A DNA stretch of 64,000 bases, from assembly GCA_017311315.1 (NCBI GenBank), contig CM029617.1, forward strand, positions 11,869,075 through 11,933,074, written 5' to 3'. This document shows positions 10,988-21,106 of the stretch, piece after piece. Within the stretch, counting starts at the first letter, position 1. Every line of letters starts with the position of its first letter. Below the pieces are notes generated by a model, which saw only the letters and a list, made by a program, of their open reading frames with translations, was not told the DNA's origin and searched no databases. Origin of the DNA: Dendrocalamus latiflorus. Taxonomy: Eukaryota; Streptophyta; Magnoliopsida; Poales; Poaceae. The translations under genes were made by a program, and so were the position numbers.

Positions 10988-11580
10988 TTAGTTAGAGATA
11001 GATAATGGAAAATAAGGTTGATTATTGGAAGAGAAAATTATGGTTTTGGATCAATAACAGAAAAGATGGAATTGTTAGAAAGTCCTGATACGAATGATTT
11101 CGGTGGATTTAAAAGTAATTATGTTGGATAATCATTAGAATTTAGAAATGAAGAGTTGATGATTAGCAACCACAAGATTGGATTGTTTGGAATTTAGAAC
11201 ACAAAAGATATTGGTGGATCTAAAATAAAGGATACTGAATTTTCATTAGACTGAGGAACCGATCAAATTGTTAAATAATGAACCTAAGATTGGATCTCTA
11301 AATTGTGGCAAGAATTTAGATTCACATGAGAGCTGGTAGCCCCAATTCAATTAATAGAATTTTTAGACAATGCAATGGGAATTGTTTGATTGGTGGATCC
11401 AAAGTAAAGGTATTGGATTATCATTGGATTGTAGAGTTAACAGATTGGCATATGGTGGATCTGATTTTGGGAATATACAGTCATCCGTGATTGATTTACA
11501 AATTTATAGGAGAATTTAGGATTTATGTGAGAATCAGACACCCATGGCTGGAATAATGAGATGGTGGGTGACAAAATAGA

Positions 11581-11769
11581 AAGTGTATGATCGGTGGATT
11601 AAATAAATGATGACACTCGCTGTTTGGAGTCTTAGGCAGCAATAAGTGTATGATCAGTGGATTAAATAAATTATGACACTCGCTGTTTGGAAACTTAGGC
11701 AGCAATAAGTGTATGATTGGTGGATTAAATAAATGATGACACTACTGTTTGGAGTTTCAGTCAGCAATA
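11581..11769. repeat. Three tandem copies of a 63-bp unit inside the LTR
   Basis: Units begin at 11581, 11644 and 11707 with AAGTGTATGAT and end GCAGCAATA. The third copy has a small deletion. Confidence 0.9.
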
Positions 11770-12260
11770 ATAATACCATAATTAAATAATAATCATAATA
11801 CTAAAAGCAATTTATCGCAAATAAAATAACCTGAGCCTCTCGTTTGATAAGCCATGCATATTATTTATTTGCGTCCTGTGTATTGGCTCGTGGAGCACGG
11901 TGGTTTGTGCTCACCCTCGCTCTCACAACAAATTCAGAATTAGGAGCCAGATCGCTAAGCTTCAGCAATACTCTTGGTCATGATGGAGAAGAAGATGAAG
12001 ATGTCAAGGGCTAGGTCACGAACCCGCAGTTGGTTGCCTGTGGGCATGTCCTGAGGGTCCTACCTGTGTGCTTCATTTCCGCTGTTGCATTTTATTGATT
12101 TCGGCCTAATTGGCCCATGAGTAAGTCTACTATATATTTACGCTTCCGCATGATATGTATTTTGATGCCCAGTACTGTATGTGTGAGTACTATCTACTGA
12201 TCCAGGGAATAGTGCGGTGGAATCACAGAGGATTCCGAATTGTAAAATCTAGGTCCGACA

Positions 12261-12535
12261 TCCACCGCCCAGCCAACCTATACGTGGTGCACCTCAACCT
12301 AGAGGCACCGACCGCCGAGTGCTTCAAGCTCACCGCTACCACGCATGCCGACCCCATCTACTCACAGTTTCAGAATATCAAGGTGCTCACCTTCACCAAC
12401 CTTGTCACCTACCAGGGCTTGACCATGGTGGCCAACACGCTAAACGCGACGGCCATCCTACTGTGTGAGGGCGGCAACTAGGACTGGTTCATTAACCTCT
12501 CTGCCTCCGACTACCCACTCGTCACGCAGGACGGT
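12261..12535 (+). pseudogene. GlcAT14-type glucuronosyltransferase fragment, 3' part
   Basis: Continues the GT14 text from 6470: RPANLYVVHLNLEAPTAEC, then TFTNLVTYQGLTMVANTLNA, ILLCEGGN, a TAG stop, and DWFINLSASDYPLVTQD. The last string is the hallmark DWFINLSASDYPLVTQDD of plant GT14 enzymes. Similarity ends at 12535 at a GT, and most of the catalytic domain is missing. With 6230-6470 it makes about 170 codons of a gene whose normal product is about 400 residues. Confidence 0.88.
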
Positions 12536-12891
12536 AAGCACAGATGCGATCTGCTCCACCCTAATTCTGCTCTCTTGCCGTGATATCCTCCTCCGCATCG
12601 TCATCACCTAGCCACTGTCTCGCATGCACTCTTCTCATTCGCCCCCCATCTGCATCGTCGCCATGCGGGCGCCGTCCCGCCTGCTATCTCCAAGTGCCAC
12701 CCCACCAAAACCTCCCCCTTCCCCTCCGCCTCCAACTGCCGCTGCCCCGAGTGAGCCACCTCGTTGTCATTCCATGACCGGATCTGGTCCTCGCCATGCC
12801 TCTTCCCTCCCTCCCCGAACTCTCCACTTTGGTTGCTAAGATGGGCGGTTCTTGGTGTAGCTGCTAAGGTGGCATCCCAGCCCAGGTCACG

Positions 12892-13272
12892 ATGCAGCTC
12901 CTGCTGGACAAGGTGTCAAAGTGGAGCAGCATGGCGGCCGGCGACGCTTTCGCCATTGACGACGGCAACCTCTTCAAGGTGCTTGAAGGCACCCCACAGC
13001 CCTTCACTGACCTTTCCACCAACTTCTACACCAAGTCTGCTCCTTGGTTTCTCCCGTCCCATTTGCTCTGATCTAGGTTTTCTTCGTTCCATCCCCAATA
13101 TTTTTTCTGATTCTATGGCTGCAGTTGAATTAAATGAAACAGGGTTTATGAGGATGAGGAGGAGTGGTTCTATGAGATACTTGTGGGGTCGAGGAATGAG
13201 GATGCGATCCAAAACCAGTACGAGTTCTTGGTGCAGTGCATGGGCGGCCCGTGCTCTCCTCCCAAAGGAAGG
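12892..13272 (+). pseudogene. Truncated (2-on-2) haemoglobin GLB3 gene fragment, intron retained
   Basis: Exon 1 (12892-13034) reads MQLLLDKVSKWSSMAAGDAF, AIDDGNLFKVLEGTPQPFTD and LSTNFYTK. Exon 2 (13143-13272) reads VYEDEEEWFYEILVGSRNED, AIQNQYEFLVQCMGG. These match plant class 3 haemoglobins (FAID.SNLF, LSTNFYTRVYDDEEEWF, AIQNQYEFFVQRMGGP). The donor at 13035 (GTCTGC) and acceptor at 13142 are intact, so this is genomic DNA and not a processed copy. A one-base loss after MGGP shifts the frame, and the haem-binding C-terminal half is absent. Confidence 0.85.
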
Positions 13273-13509
13273 GTAACTTCACTCTGCATATCCTGAGGTA
13301 ATCCCAAGGTAATCCTGAGGTGTTTGAACTTCGAAGAGCAAGTTATAGTCGTGTATTAGATGATTCTAGTGTGATTTCAAAGCATATTAGATGATGGGTA
13401 TATGTACATCTAATACAGAACTATACAAAATGCTTCTTTATGGAAGCACCAATTCTTTCCAGAAATTTCATCTTCAATGAGTGGGCTAACCTCTAAGCCT
13501 AGCCTCAGT

Positions 13510-13660
13510 ACAAGAATATGGTAACAGAGAAGCTAGCAACTAATGTGGCCGACCAACTTCCTAAGGATGTGTCTCTGTAGAAAGTAGTAGAGATGGTTGA
13601 GTACATTGCTGAGATAGTGGATAAGGATGCAGAGAATGTAGAAGTTGTCATTTACAAGGT
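13510..13660 (+). pseudogene. Unidentified gene fragment
   Basis: One frame reads MVTEKLATNVADQLPKDVSL, a TAG stop, then KVVEMVEYIAEIVDKDAENV and EVVIYK, followed by GT. The even, acidic, helix-forming text looks like an exon of a real gene. I recall similar text in small plastid membrane proteins but cannot name it. It follows the GLB3 piece in the same orientation. Confidence 0.45.
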
Positions 13661-14042
13661 TTGATTCCATATTCTTGTTTTCTTCTTCAAGCTTGATAGT
13701 AATTTTTTATTATATTTCAGATATGATAGATAATATTATTTGAGAATCTTGTTGATTGTGGTTGTGTGTCGAGTACTCGTGTGTTTGAGTACTATGTGGT
13801 TGGTATCGAGTACTCGGTATGTTTGAGTACTACATGGTTGTAGTTGAGTACTCGGTTGGATGTAGTCTTGATGAGTTGTAAATGGTCGTAGCAGCTGGGG
13901 CGAGGCCACACTCGAAGCAGCAGCTGAAGTAGCAATCGAAACTATGGAAGTCGAAGGCTCTGAGTACTGTAGCTCTGAGTGCAAGGTAGTCAGAAGTTCG
14001 AGAATCCATTCATGCTCGGATGTGGTAGTAAAAATACACATG

Positions 14043-14202
14043 GTCGCAAAAATGACTATGGTCATAAAAATGGTTGAGGTCATAAAAATGGTTGTGGTCA
14101 TAAAACTGGTCATGGTCATAAAAATAGCCGTCGTCGTAAAAATGACCGTGGTCACAAAAATAGCCATGGTCATAAATATGTCCATAGTCGTAAAAACAAG
14201 AC
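14043..14202 (+). repeat. Tandem repeat, 18-bp unit, about 9 copies
   Basis: Units close to GTCATAAAAATGGTTGTG. Because 18 is a multiple of 3 the frames stay open, which makes a long minus-strand ORF (13736-14587) that reads repetitive ATTIFMT-like text. I do not treat it as a gene. Confidence 0.85.
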
Positions 14203-14210
14203 TATATACA

Positions 14211-14370
14211 AGACGCGCGACCTGCGTGTGCACTTTTCGGAGTATAAACAAGACGCGCAGCCTCCGCGCGCACTCTTCGAAGTATAAACAAGACACGCGG
14301 CCTCCCCGTGCACTCTTCAGAGTATAGATAAGATGCGCGGACCCCGCGCGCACTCTACGGAGTATAAAAT
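14211..14370 (+). repeat. Tandem repeat, 40-bp unit, 4 copies
   Basis: Units begin at 14211, 14251, 14291 and 14331 with AGACGCGCG-like text and contain GGAGTATAAACA. It probably belongs to the same decayed element as the neighbouring arrays. Confidence 0.85.
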
Positions 14371-14942
14371 ATTCACACAACGCCTCTAGGATAGCGCGCC
14401 TTTGCGCGTGTAGCATCAGGGAGAGCATCGCCCTAGCAATACACCTCCTGGATAACGCGCCTTCACGCGCGTCGCACCAGGGAGTGCAGCGCTTTAGCGG
14501 CACGCCGGCCACATGCATGTGTGATGGAACACAAAGCAGTGTCCGCACCCTTCTCCTTTGCTTCCTACACGCAAAAGATAACACCATGTAGCAACTCTGC
14601 TCTCGGGTTTGCCTTCACGGGATGCACCTGCTTGCTCAGGGTCTTGCGGACTTTGTCTCCAAGCTCAGTATGCGAGCGGCAGCTGTTGGTCTAGCGCTCT
14701 CGTGTCAATAAATATAGGGCGTGAGGGGGCGCCAGCATCTACTAGCTGTCCCATGTCGTCAGGGTTCCATAGGAAATGCTAGCAGCATCAAGCATGTTGA
14801 TCACAACAGGTAGCGTTCACAAGCATTTGATGTTGCTAGATGTTGTCTACATCTATATGTGAGATCCCGTTCGCACGATGGCCTCGTGCCTCGGTGTACT
14901 CTACGGAGTACAAAGGGCCGCAAGATCGTGTGGCCAAGCACT

Positions 14943-15405
14943 AGCTCCGCTGCCACCACTTCGAGGGGTAGGGGACGGAGCGCTCGAGCATCTACTTCGG
15001 CTAGGCACCAGCTCCGCTGCCATCACTTTGAAGGGTAGGGAATGGAGCGCTCGAGCGCCTACTTCGGCTAGGCGCCAGCTCCGCTGCCACCACTTCGAAG
15101 GGTAGGGGACGGAGCGCTTGAGCACCTACTTTGGCTAGGCGCCAGCTCTGCTGCCACCACTTCAAAGGGTAGGGGACGGAGCGCTCGAGCGTCTACTTCG
15201 GCCAGGTGCCAGCTCTGCTGCCACCACTTTGAAGGATAGGGGACGGAGCACTCAAGCGTCTACTTCGGCTAGTCGCCTGCTCCGCTGCCACCACTTCGAA
15301 GGATAGGGGACGGAGCGCTCAAGCGACTACTTCGACTAATCGCCAGCTCAACTGACTTCGAAGGCTAGGGGACAGAGCACTCGAGCGTTACATAGGCTAA
15401 GCATC
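14943..15405 (+). repeat. Tandem repeat, 67-bp unit, 7 copies
   Basis: Starts at 14943, 15010, 15077, 15144, 15211, 15278 and 15345. Each holds AGCTCCGCTGCCACCACTT and GGGGACGGAGCGCTCGAGC. Such arrays are common in the non-coding part of grass gypsy-type elements. The sequence to about 15770 (read on the minus strand) looks like the end of such an element, but I could not define its LTRs. Confidence 0.88.
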
Positions 15406-16032
15406 AGATGAGCACTCGAGCGTCTACCTCGGCTAGGGAGCATGAGGACGGAGCACTAAGTCCTACGAGTTGGTCGGAGATAGGCACGATCATGAAAAGC
15501 GGCGGGGACATGTACTCCAACCAAAGTCTCTATTGCATTCATAAAAGAATGTTTACAAAGGCATTCGGCAGTCACATTCCCGAAGACCTAATGTCTACAA
15601 GCACCCTCGAGTATTTAGGGTCGCTACTCGTCCGACTCCACCTTAATATACTCCCACGTCAAAGTCTCACCCGCCGAAGCCCAGGCCACCCAAAAGTTTA
15701 GCGAGTCCTCGGCCCACCCCCAATGCCGAAGACGGCGCCGAGTCACGAGGTCAGCGACTAGCAACCGTCCCCTAACATACACATTAATCGTCCACTAAAT
15801 ATGTGCGTATTAAAAAATGCAGTAATGCTAGAATTTAATTAATTCGTATGTAGAAATGTTAGAAAAATGTTGAAAAAACCGATAGGAAGTTCATAGTATG
15901 CGTTTATTGTAGTGGGTTATGACATGCGAACAATCGATGAAGTGTGAATTACAGTACATCGGTACTTTGGTATTGTGCAATGCGATTTGACATGTTCGAA
16001 AATTAAAACATATATGCAGGCCGGCATCAGCA

Positions 16033-17720
16033 ATGCTAATAGCCACTACATTGAGAGTGCATTACGGTGCTGGAACCGTTCGTGAAGGTCTGAATGGTGT
16101 GGATTTGAGCGGTTTTTCGCAAGTCACTCTAGTACATCCGGATGGCGAGAATGCTCGAATCTCAGATGTGATGCATTGGCTGACCCAGAATTTTTCGTTG
16201 GACCCCGAGGTGTGTAGCATCGTCGTGCAAGGGCTTTGGAGCTGGTCTCCCACGGACATCAGATGGGAATTGAGGACATTGCTGCGCACTGATGCGTGGA
16301 AGGGCTTTGTGCAAGGGTACCGGCGGCGTGGATACGAGTGTGTCCTGCTTGTGCAACCGTGCTCATTAGAAGCTGTGTAAGGTCATGCGTCCGCCCTTGC
16401 TCCGGGAGGTGCTACCAGCTCGGGTGGGCCGCATGTTGGCGAAGATGATCAAATTGCTCGTGATGAAGCTGATGCGGTACATGGAGGACAGTTACAATGG
16501 TCAAGCCATAGAGAGGGAACTGGACAAGCCGATGAAGGTGAGCATATTGAGTACATCGTGCAGCAGATGGACTGTGATGACCAGACAGCCTGGGCTGAAG
16601 AGGAAGTTGTACAGGAGGACGACGAGGACAGTTCAGATTAGGATGAAGCTCCCGTCCCGCAGGAATGGAACCAGTTTAATGCTGAGGGTATTTCCTCACA
16701 TGATGAGCATGAATTAGCATGGGAGTATCATGAGACAGAGGTTCGATTGCATTCTATGTTTGCTGACAAGGCAGCGCAGCAGGATGTCATCAAGCTATGG
16801 GCTCTTTCAATGCAGCGAGCTTTTTGGGTCGTGAAATCAAGCCAGAAGCAGTACACCGTGAAGTGCAAGTAGGCTGGTTGTCCTTGGAGGGTGCACGCAC
16901 GTAGATCTAAGTATGAGACTCACTAGATTGTGTCGAAGGTCGAGCCGCACTCTTACATTCTCAACAGTGTTTTGGCGAGGCATCGTAACCTAACGTCCGC
17001 CTTTATAGCCAATTTGATGTATGGAGAGATAGTGGACAAGAAAGACATGGAGGCCACACATATCATGGTAGCTATCGAGAAGAAATTCAAGTACAAGATT
17101 AGCTACGCAAAGATGTGGTGTGCCAAGCAGAAACCATTGGAAAAATGTTTCAGGTCTTTCAAGGCGTCGTACGACAATCTTCCTCGTATCCTTAAGGTAT
17201 TGCAGGACAGGAACCCGGGGACGTATATCGCTGTGCATGACAAGCTGTCCACAAGTCCACCAGGATATGCGGTGTTGTAGAGAGCCTTGTTAGCATTTGG
17301 TGCTTGCATCGAGGCATTCAGGCACATTCTACTAGTGATCTCAGTTGACGGGACCTTTCTGACAGGCAAATACAAGGGGCAGATCCTGATGGCCATAGGC
17401 ATTGATGGCAACAACCAAATATTGCCACTGGCCATCGCATTCGTGGAAAGTGAGAATTATGAAAGCTACTTGTGGTTTCTCAGACATGTCAGGGTTGGAG
17501 TTGTCGGCACTCATCCTGGTGCATGCGTAATCCATAATCGCCACGCCGGGATTGTAAAGGCTATAAGAAAACTTCAGGAAGATCCCGATGAGCCCTTTTC
17601 CTAGCTGGACATGAGGAACAGGTGGTGCATTCGTCACCTCGGAGCGAACTTTTTCGAGAAGTTTCCGAAACAACTGTTGATGAAGCTATTCAAGAGGCTG
17701 GCTCATCGCTCATGCTAGGG
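16033..17720 (+). pseudogene. Mutator-like (MULE) transposase, decayed
   Basis: The N-terminal part reads TTLRVHYGAGTVREGLNGVD and LRTDAWKGFVQGYRRRGYEC. A MuDR-type DNA-binding region follows near 16741-17275 (ALSMQRAFWVVKSSQKQYTV, then AGCPWRVHARRSKYE; ISYAKMWCAKQKPLEKCF). Next is the MULE catalytic region (LLVISVDGTFLTGKYKGQIL, AIGIDGNNQILPLAIAFVES, ENYESYLWFL), where the DG of SVDGTF marks the first acidic residue. At least five in-frame stops and some frameshifts break it. The C-terminal third is missing or replaced by the plant mobile domain piece that follows. Confidence 0.85.
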
Positions 17721-17744
17721 CGATCGCGGACGGCGAGGCCCCTA

Positions 17745-18145
17745 GGTCAACTGGGGATCAACCATACTTGCCGTGACCTACCATGGCCTGTGCGACGCAT
17801 GCTCGAGGACCAAGGCAAACTCGGTCCTTGCGGGTTGTCCGCTGCTACTGCAGCTGTGGTCGTTCGAGCGCTTCAACCTCGGATGACCTTTGCTAGAAGA
17901 CATGAGTCCGTACGGGGTAGAGATGTACCCCGAGGGAGACGTTGACCGGCCGATGATGGTTTCTATCTGGTGTCGCAGACGGGTAAGTATTGTCACAGTC
18001 AGCTATTTCCTTCTTATTAACGATGGTTGTACTTAACAACTATTCTTCCTTACAGGTACAGTTCGCGCATGTACAGGTCATGCGGGCGTATCTACCCTTT
18101 GTGGAGCAGTTCGACCGCCTCACATGCAACGATGTGCTCTAGGAG
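17745..18145 (+). pseudogene. Plant mobile domain (PMD) fragment
   Basis: Read through stops, the text is AVTYHGLCDACSRTKANSVL, AGCPLLLQLWSFERFNLG, MSPYGVEMYPEGDVDRPMMV, SIWCRRR, an intron-like stretch, then VEQFDRLTCNDVL. The AGCPLLLQLWSFERF string is typical of the plant mobile domain (aminotransferase-like, PF10536 type), which occurs in host MAIL proteins and in transposons. It lies directly behind the MULE transposase in the same direction. Confidence 0.75.
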
Positions 18146-18719
18146 CTAGGTTTAGAAAGATCTTAGTGATTGCCCAGAAAAGGGAATGTGTTGCCCAGAA
18201 AAGTGATTCCCAGATCTTAGACTTCAGGGCTTCATATGCTCCTTCTTCGACTTTAGGAGTTGGAGGATCAGCCGCTGAGTTCTTGAATGCCGTGAAGATT
18301 ATCCTTGCTCTCTGCACTTCCTCCTCCAGACTGGGCAAATCATTAGCATGGTCCATAATCTCATAGAGGATGCCATGATAAGCTTCCTCATAATCGACTA
18401 CTTTTGCTTGATCGGCAATGTTATCCATGTGTCTCTCCATTGTCGCAAAAGTTTCTTCCGCTTTGTGCACATTGCATAGAAGAACAAGGCTGATGGCAAT
18501 TTCCCTTTGCTGAGCGGCAACGAGACACCTCCATCGACGGTGGATAATGAGGTCCAGCTGATGGATTATGGAAGCGAGTCGAGGAAGCAAGAGATCAGCA
18601 GCGTGTGAGCAAAGGAGCTGCTCCAGATGTAAATTGTTGGCCGCCTGTGTAAGGTTGCGGCTAAATAACTCATAATGTATAGATGAGAGGAAGGAGATCA
18701 AAAGAATATTAGATGCCAT
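18120..18719 (-). CDS. Unknown 199-residue protein
   Basis: An uninterrupted ORF from an ATG at 18719 (MASNILLISFLSSIHYELF) to a stop at 18120. The text is rich in helix-forming residues with a heptad look (LEEEVQRARIIFTAFKNSA; ADQAKVVDYEEAYHGILYEI), so it is probably a soluble helical protein. A TATA-like TTAAATA lies about 65 nt upstream of the ATG (near 18787-18793), with a plausible leader between. Upstream lie inverted CACTA-type subterminal repeats. It is intact while the transposase next to it is full of stops. The last residues overlap the junction with the plant mobile domain relic. I do not recognise the family; it may be a transposon passenger gene. Confidence 0.5.
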   Translation of the reverse strand: MASNILLISFLSSIHYELFSRNLTQAANNLHLEQLLCSHAADLLLPRLASIIHQLDLIIHRRWRCLVAAQQREIAISLVLLCNVHKAEETFATMERHMDNIADQAKVVDYEEAYHGILYEIMDHANDLPSLEEEVQRARIIFTAFKNSAADPPTPKVEEGAYEALKSKIWESLFWATHSLFWAITKIFLNLAPRAHRCM

Positions 18720-18797
18720 TATTGAGAAATCAGGTGAAGAAGATGATCGAGAGGTCAGTTTGGAAGAGCTAGATTAGCGCGCGCATATTTAAGCATT

Positions 18798-18925
18798 ATC
18801 ACAGACGGTCCATATACCAAACCATCTCTAATATGTGCCTTATCAGAGACGGTTTGTTATATGAACCGTCTCTGATATTGATTATCACAGATGGTTCGTA
18901 TAACAAACCGTCTCTGATAATGACA
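18798..18925. repeat. CACTA-type subterminal inverted repeats, left cluster
   Basis: Several copies of TATCAGAGACGGTTTGTTAT and its complement, in opposing pairs. They resemble the TATCACAGACGGTT repeats inside the CACTA ends at 37825 and 40255. Confidence 0.7.
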
Positions 18926-19130
18926 CATCACCGATCCGTGGCGTATCTCCCAGGATTTCGATCTCACCCGTCCATTCTCTCCACATTGAATGGCAGGCAC
19001 AGCCGGTTCTTCCACCGCTCAGCCCTAGCTTATTTATTACCCCCATCTACCATCGACAGTCACACGCGAGTTCATCCACTATATAGCTTCCTGCATCCTC
19101 CCCTCGATGACACCGATCGACTACCACCGT

Positions 19131-19616
19131 GAGCTAGTGCCTCCGTTGTGACACCACGGTAGACTGCACAACACACTCTTGTCATAAGTGTCGTAAGAGT
19201 GTCTTCTGCAGTCTCACTGTCATACCACAAAGGTGGTGCTACCGCCATCCGCTACATCTAGCTTGTTCCTCGACGACGCTGACTATCGCCATGAGCTAGC
19301 GCCTTCGTTGTGACACCACGGTAGACTGCACAATACACTCTTATCGTAAGTGCCGTAAGAGTGTCTTCTGCAGTCTCACCGTCATGCCACAAAGGTGGTG
19401 CTACCGCCATCTGCTGCATCCAGCTTGTTCCTCGACGACGCTGACTACCACCATGAGCTAGCACCTTCGTTGTGACACCACGGTAGACTGCACAACACAC
19501 TCTTGTCATAAGAGTGTCTTGTTCAGTCTCACCGTCATGCCGCAAAGATGGTGCTACCGCCATCCGCTACATCCAGCTTGTTCATCAACGACGCCGACTA
19601 CCGCCGTGAGCTACCA
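19131..19616. repeat. Tandem repeat, 162-bp unit, 3 copies
   Basis: Units begin at 19131, 19293 and 19455 with GAGCTAG. The third has lost 9 bp, so it is 153 bp. Unit length and the loss are both multiples of 3, and the minus strand stays open across two units (54-residue repeat with LWHDGETAEDTL). No start context or known domain supports a protein. Confidence 0.85.
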
Positions 19617-19857
19617 CCATCCGCTGCATCTAGCTTCTACTGTCTGCTAGGATCTATGCTTCTTATATATTCTTACCGTGTTAAAGAGTTGGGTTTGTTA
19701 TCTTGTTATACTGTAATGGTGGATTCTGATCTTAATGGAAATGGAATGTGTATTGTGTTTGCCACTGTATTTAATTTGCTTGTTTTCAAAGGGCATAGGT
19801 AACATCATTTCTTGAGGCTAGCTAAAAACAGAAAAGATTTTAGGTGTAGAATGAACT

Positions 19858-20172
19858 ATCGCAGATGGTTTTGTCGTAAAAACCGTCTATAAAGGACTAT
19901 CACAAACGGTTCTATATACCAACCATCTTTGATACTCGCCAATCACAGACGGTTCGTAACTAGAACTGTCTGTGATGTGTGAGTATCACAGACGATTTTT
20001 TGTTCGTGTCGTCTGTAATAGTTTTCTTCACAGATGGTTCTAGTTACAAACCGTCTGTGTTATCCGTCTGTGATAACCTCTAATTATCACTGACATATAA
20101 ATACAGACGGTTTGAAAAATCATCTGTGATGACTGTTCTGAATTGTCTGTGATGGCCCATTTTGTAGTAGTG
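19858..20172. mobile_element. Right end of a CACTA-type element
   Basis: Repeated TATCACAGACGGTTnnTAnnnACCGTCTGTGATA motifs in both orientations run up to TTTTGTAGTAGTG at 20172, the complement of a CACTACTACAAAA terminus. No matching left CACTA terminus was found, so the element is incomplete or its left end is lost. It may span about 18150-20172. Confidence 0.7.
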
Positions 20173-21103
20173 GTGGAAGGCTGGGAGTGCTGAGGTTGGG
20201 GGCTTCGAACCTTCTGGAGATCGAGCAAGACAGAGGTGGGGAGAAGATCTGGAAGCAGAGGATGTCGAGGCCATGGTCCATGTCGTACTCCACTGTGTGC
20301 TCCTCACCTCCCCCTCGCCACTGGGGCTGCTAGAGCACAAACCATTGAGAGACCATTGCGTTTTTTATTGTGGACCTGGGTCGCGGAGTCCTGGGGGACA
20401 AGGAGAGAGAGATGGAGATGGGGAGATATGGGAGATGTTGGGGGACTGTGACCAGACGCTGCCGCGCGGGGAAGGAATTGGTGGTGGCACAGCACGAGGG
20501 AGGTGGGGGCGCGGTGTTAGGTTTAGGGTAGAGAAGGGAATCGGAGGAGGTGGTTGCGGGAGGTGGAGTAGGCACGGATGAATATGCCGAAGGAGGCGGA
20601 GGGGAGATGTGGTTGTGAAGTGAAGGATGCAGGGGAAGAGAAAAGGAAGGGTGAGCGGCCCACACGTCGCCCCGACCTTTTTCTATGAGGAGCAGAAGAA
20701 CCAATGTAAGTAACACCAACTCCTCCTTTTAAGTAGTAGAGATAAGCTTTAATTAAATATATATATATAAGCCGTAGTTTAAAAGAACAAGTCGGTTCTA
20801 CCCGATTGATTGGACGTCGCATCAATGATGAGTTGTGCCTCCTCTCATTGACTCCGAGAGTCGCGTCACGACCCGATTGATTGCACGTTGCATCAACCAT
20901 GAGCTGTGCCTGTGGTACATATGATTTGGAAATTAGCCGGGCTCCGCCGCGCGATAGCGGATGATGGATGGAACAGATGGCGATTTAATTGCACAATCGA
21001 TCAACATGAGATGGGGTTAAAAACGAGGTGCCAATGTTGCATGTAGGGGGTGTTTTGACTATACACCGAGAAAAAGAATCCGATAAAATTGAGAAAGATA
21101 CCA
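20173..21103. other. No gene recognised; GC-rich then AT-rich
   Basis: 20173-20660 is GC-rich, with a minus-strand ORF that starts MASTSSASRSSPHLCLARSP, a possible transit-peptide-like start, and is cut by the CACTA end. It could be the broken 5' end of a host gene, but nothing recognisable follows. The rest shows no pattern apart from two near copies of CCCGATTGATTG (20800, 20872). Confidence 0.35.
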
Positions 21104-21106
21104 TAA

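Larger units (their letters stand above)
6471..12260. mobile_element. 5.8-kb LTR insertion (solo LTR or non-coding LTR element)
   Basis: It begins TGTAACATTCC and ends AGGTCCGACA, the TG...CA ends of an LTR. It is flanked by TCCAT (6466-6470) and TCCAC (12261-12265), a 5-bp duplication with one change. Removing it with one copy of the duplication rejoins the GT14 reading frame exactly (RVLH to RPANLYVVH). The ends resemble those of Tekay/Del-type gypsy LTRs of grasses. No gag, pol, primer-binding site or internal repeat of the end was found. It contains GC-rich promoter-like DNA near 7080-8030 and AT-rich DNA elsewhere. Confidence 0.75.

Noticed and set aside
13736..14587. A 283-codon minus-strand ORF
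   Set aside because: Its length comes from the 18-bp and 40-bp tandem repeats, and the text is repetitive (FMTTTIFMT-like) with no domain.
18798..18925. A possible left CACTA terminus for the element ending at 20172
   Set aside because: Only subterminal repeats are present; no CACTA start with a matching 3-bp duplication was found here or further left.
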